From Bacillota bacterium (lineage in GTDB: Bacteria; Bacillota; Clostridia; Christensenellales; Aristaeellaceae), in NCBI GenBank assembly GCA_023425025.1, contig JAFADG010000046.1:1-34838 (forward strand): 34,838 nucleotides of DNA, given 5' to 3'. This document shows positions 33,928-34,838 of this stretch, one piece after another (position 1 is the first letter of the stretch; each line of letters begins with the position of its first letter). A program made the translations under genes and the position numbers. The notes under the pieces were generated by a model. It searched no databases. It saw nothing but the letters and a program-made list of their open reading frames with translations, and was not told the DNA's origin.

Positions 33928-34647
33928 TTAATACCGGTAGGTTTGGTCAAAGGCCTTGAACCAGGGCGAGTAATAGATGCCGAAGCTGCGCCGCAGGCAA
34001 TCAAGCCTCGCGTCGGCATCGCAAAGCAGTGTGGGCGGGCAGTGGCCAAACACATAATTATCGTAGTGCTTAGCGCACAATTTATCCAGGCTTTGGCGCC
34101 AGGCGTTTTCATCGGAGCCTACCTGAAGGCTGAACCCGCCGTGCAGCGTGTCCCCGGCAATCAGCGTAATCATGCCCGCACCCTTTAATATATAGCACAC
34201 CCCGCCCGGCGTATGGCCAGGGGTATGAACGGCTTCCAGCGTAAAACGGGGATCGTTCAGCACCATGCCGGGCTCCACCGGCGCAGCAACGGGGCACGGC
34301 GGAAAAACCTTGCCGTACAATAGTCCGGCGGTGGTCTTGATGGGGTCGCCCGCTTCCACGCAGGCGGCATCCGCCTGATGCAGATACAGCGGTATCTGAA
34401 AATCGCGCAAAAACAGGGAGGCCGCCCCCACATGGTCATAATGGCCGTGTGTGGCAAGGATGGCCCTGATCTCCTTGGGATCAAAGCCCAGGGAACGTAT
34501 ATTGCCGACGATGCGGTCATAACCCTCCACGGTGCCGCAATCAATCAAATACAATCCCTTTTGGCCTTCCAGCAGGTAGGCCGTGGCGTCGGTGGCATGG
34601 CTTAATCCCGGACCTGCCACCTGATAAAAATGCGGAAGAAGCTTCAT
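33928..34647 (-). CDS. MBL-fold metallo-hydrolase
   Basis: This 239-residue metallo-beta-lactamase-fold hydrolase has the binuclear metal ligands THGHYDH (His67, His69, Asp71, His72), His145 in HTPGHTPGG, Asp166 in AGDTLHGG and His202 in FGHCP. It most resembles the glyoxalase II/lactonase-type subgroup, acting on esters, thioesters or lactones, and is likely cytosolic. ATG 34647 follows GGAGG by 11 bases; earlier starts lack a good site. It is the first gene of the glycosidase operon, so it may process an acyl or lactone group on the imported glycan or remove a toxic by-product. The substrate is unknown. A -10-like TATGAT on the minus strand at 34690-34685 may be its promoter. Confidence 0.9.
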   Translation of the reverse strand: MKLLPHFYQVAGPGLSHATDATAYLLEGQKGLYLIDCGTVEGYDRIVGNIRSLGFDPKEIRAILATHGHYDHVGAASLFLRDFQIPLYLHQADAACVEAGDPIKTTAGLLYGKVFPPCPVAAPVEPGMVLNDPRFTLEAVHTPGHTPGGVCYILKGAGMITLIAGDTLHGGFSLQVGSDENAWRQSLDKLCAKHYDNYVFGHCPPTLLCDADARLDCLRRSFGIYYSPWFKAFDQTYRY

Positions 34648-34719
34648 GAATCGGCACGCCTCCAAGTGAATCAGTCTGCTACCTATCATAACAAGAATAG
34701 GCATAAAAATCCAATCAAA

Positions 34720-34838
34720 ACCACCGGCTTAGCCGGTGGTATGCACCGCGCCTTCAAGGCGAATTTACTAGCCGCGTCTCAAGACGCATTGAACCATCTA
34801 TCAACTGCATTTCATGCCCCACCGCTCGTAAACGAGCT
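34720..34838 (-). mobile_element. Hairpin cluster, possible IS200/IS605-type element end
   Basis: Four hairpins follow one another: ACCACCGGC/GCCGGTGGT (34720-34740), CGCCT/AGGCG (34749-34761), GCGTC/GACGC (34774-34787) and GCTCGT/ACGAGC (34824-34837). On the minus strand the last ends in GGTGGTTTTGATT. Such strings of small stems, with no coding potential between them, resemble the non-coding ends of IS200/IS605 elements, where a guide RNA may be made. No tnpA or tnpB lies inside the window. A plain terminator for a gene to the right is the alternative. Confidence 0.35.

Noticed and set aside
33891..34112. 74-codon N-terminal extension of the GH38 frame
   Set aside because: It overlaps the end of the MBL gene in another frame and looks like its shadow; ATG 33890 has a strong ribosome site.

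Overview
The window looks like chromosomal DNA of a GC-rich member of the Bacillota, most likely an uncultured gut-type clostridium. This is inferred from strong AGGAGG ribosome binding sites, TTG and GTG starts, sigma-A type promoters, a T-box riboswitch in front of hisS-aspS, a B. subtilis NupNOPQ-like nucleoside ABC cassette and a YesM/YesN-type two-component system. There is no rRNA, tRNA, CRISPR array or phage module. Gene density is high. Most intergenic gaps carry short hairpin-rich dispersed repeats.

Layout, left to right. 1-5.5 kb: a YdeI-like protein (minus), a phosphate uptake pair (PiT permease plus DUF47 partner), a MATE exporter, and a glutamate-5-kinase-like amino acid kinase behind a compact three-way-junction structure. 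5.5-9.6 kb: a perfect sigma-A promoter, an aspartate-specific T-box (specifier GAC, UGGC bulge), a truncated GNAT gene, hisS and aspS. 9.6-11.4 kb: a repeat-rich stretch around a ROK kinase. 11.4-16.1 kb (minus): bmp-type substrate-binding protein, tandem ATPase and two permeases for purine nucleoside uptake. 16.1-18.3 kb: an azoreductase-like flavoprotein, a GlsB/YeaQ membrane protein and UppP.

18.7-34.7 kb, all on the minus strand, is the most interesting part. In transcription order the far-right operon encodes an MBL-fold hydrolase, a GH38 alpha-mannosidase, a single protein fusing a ROK sugar kinase to a GmhA-like SIS isomerase, and a Sip1/raffinose-synthase-type alpha-galactosidase, ending in an intrinsic terminator. 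Next is a three-component sensor: an AfuA/FbpA-like lipoprotein, a YesM-type histidine kinase and an AraC-type response regulator, with short overlaps at both junctions. Last is an ABC importer: binding protein, fused two-domain permease, and an ATPase with about 120 extra residues between the Q-loop and the signature motif. Three copies of GTATACAG lie between the regulator and importer genes and may be the regulator's sites.

My reading, as inference, is a locus that senses an extracellular ligand, imports a glycan or sugar derivative, trims alpha-mannosyl and alpha-galactosyl residues inside the cell, and phosphorylates and isomerises the product. The true substrate cannot be read from the sequence. 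The right edge of the window has a run of hairpins resembling an IS200/IS605-type element end.
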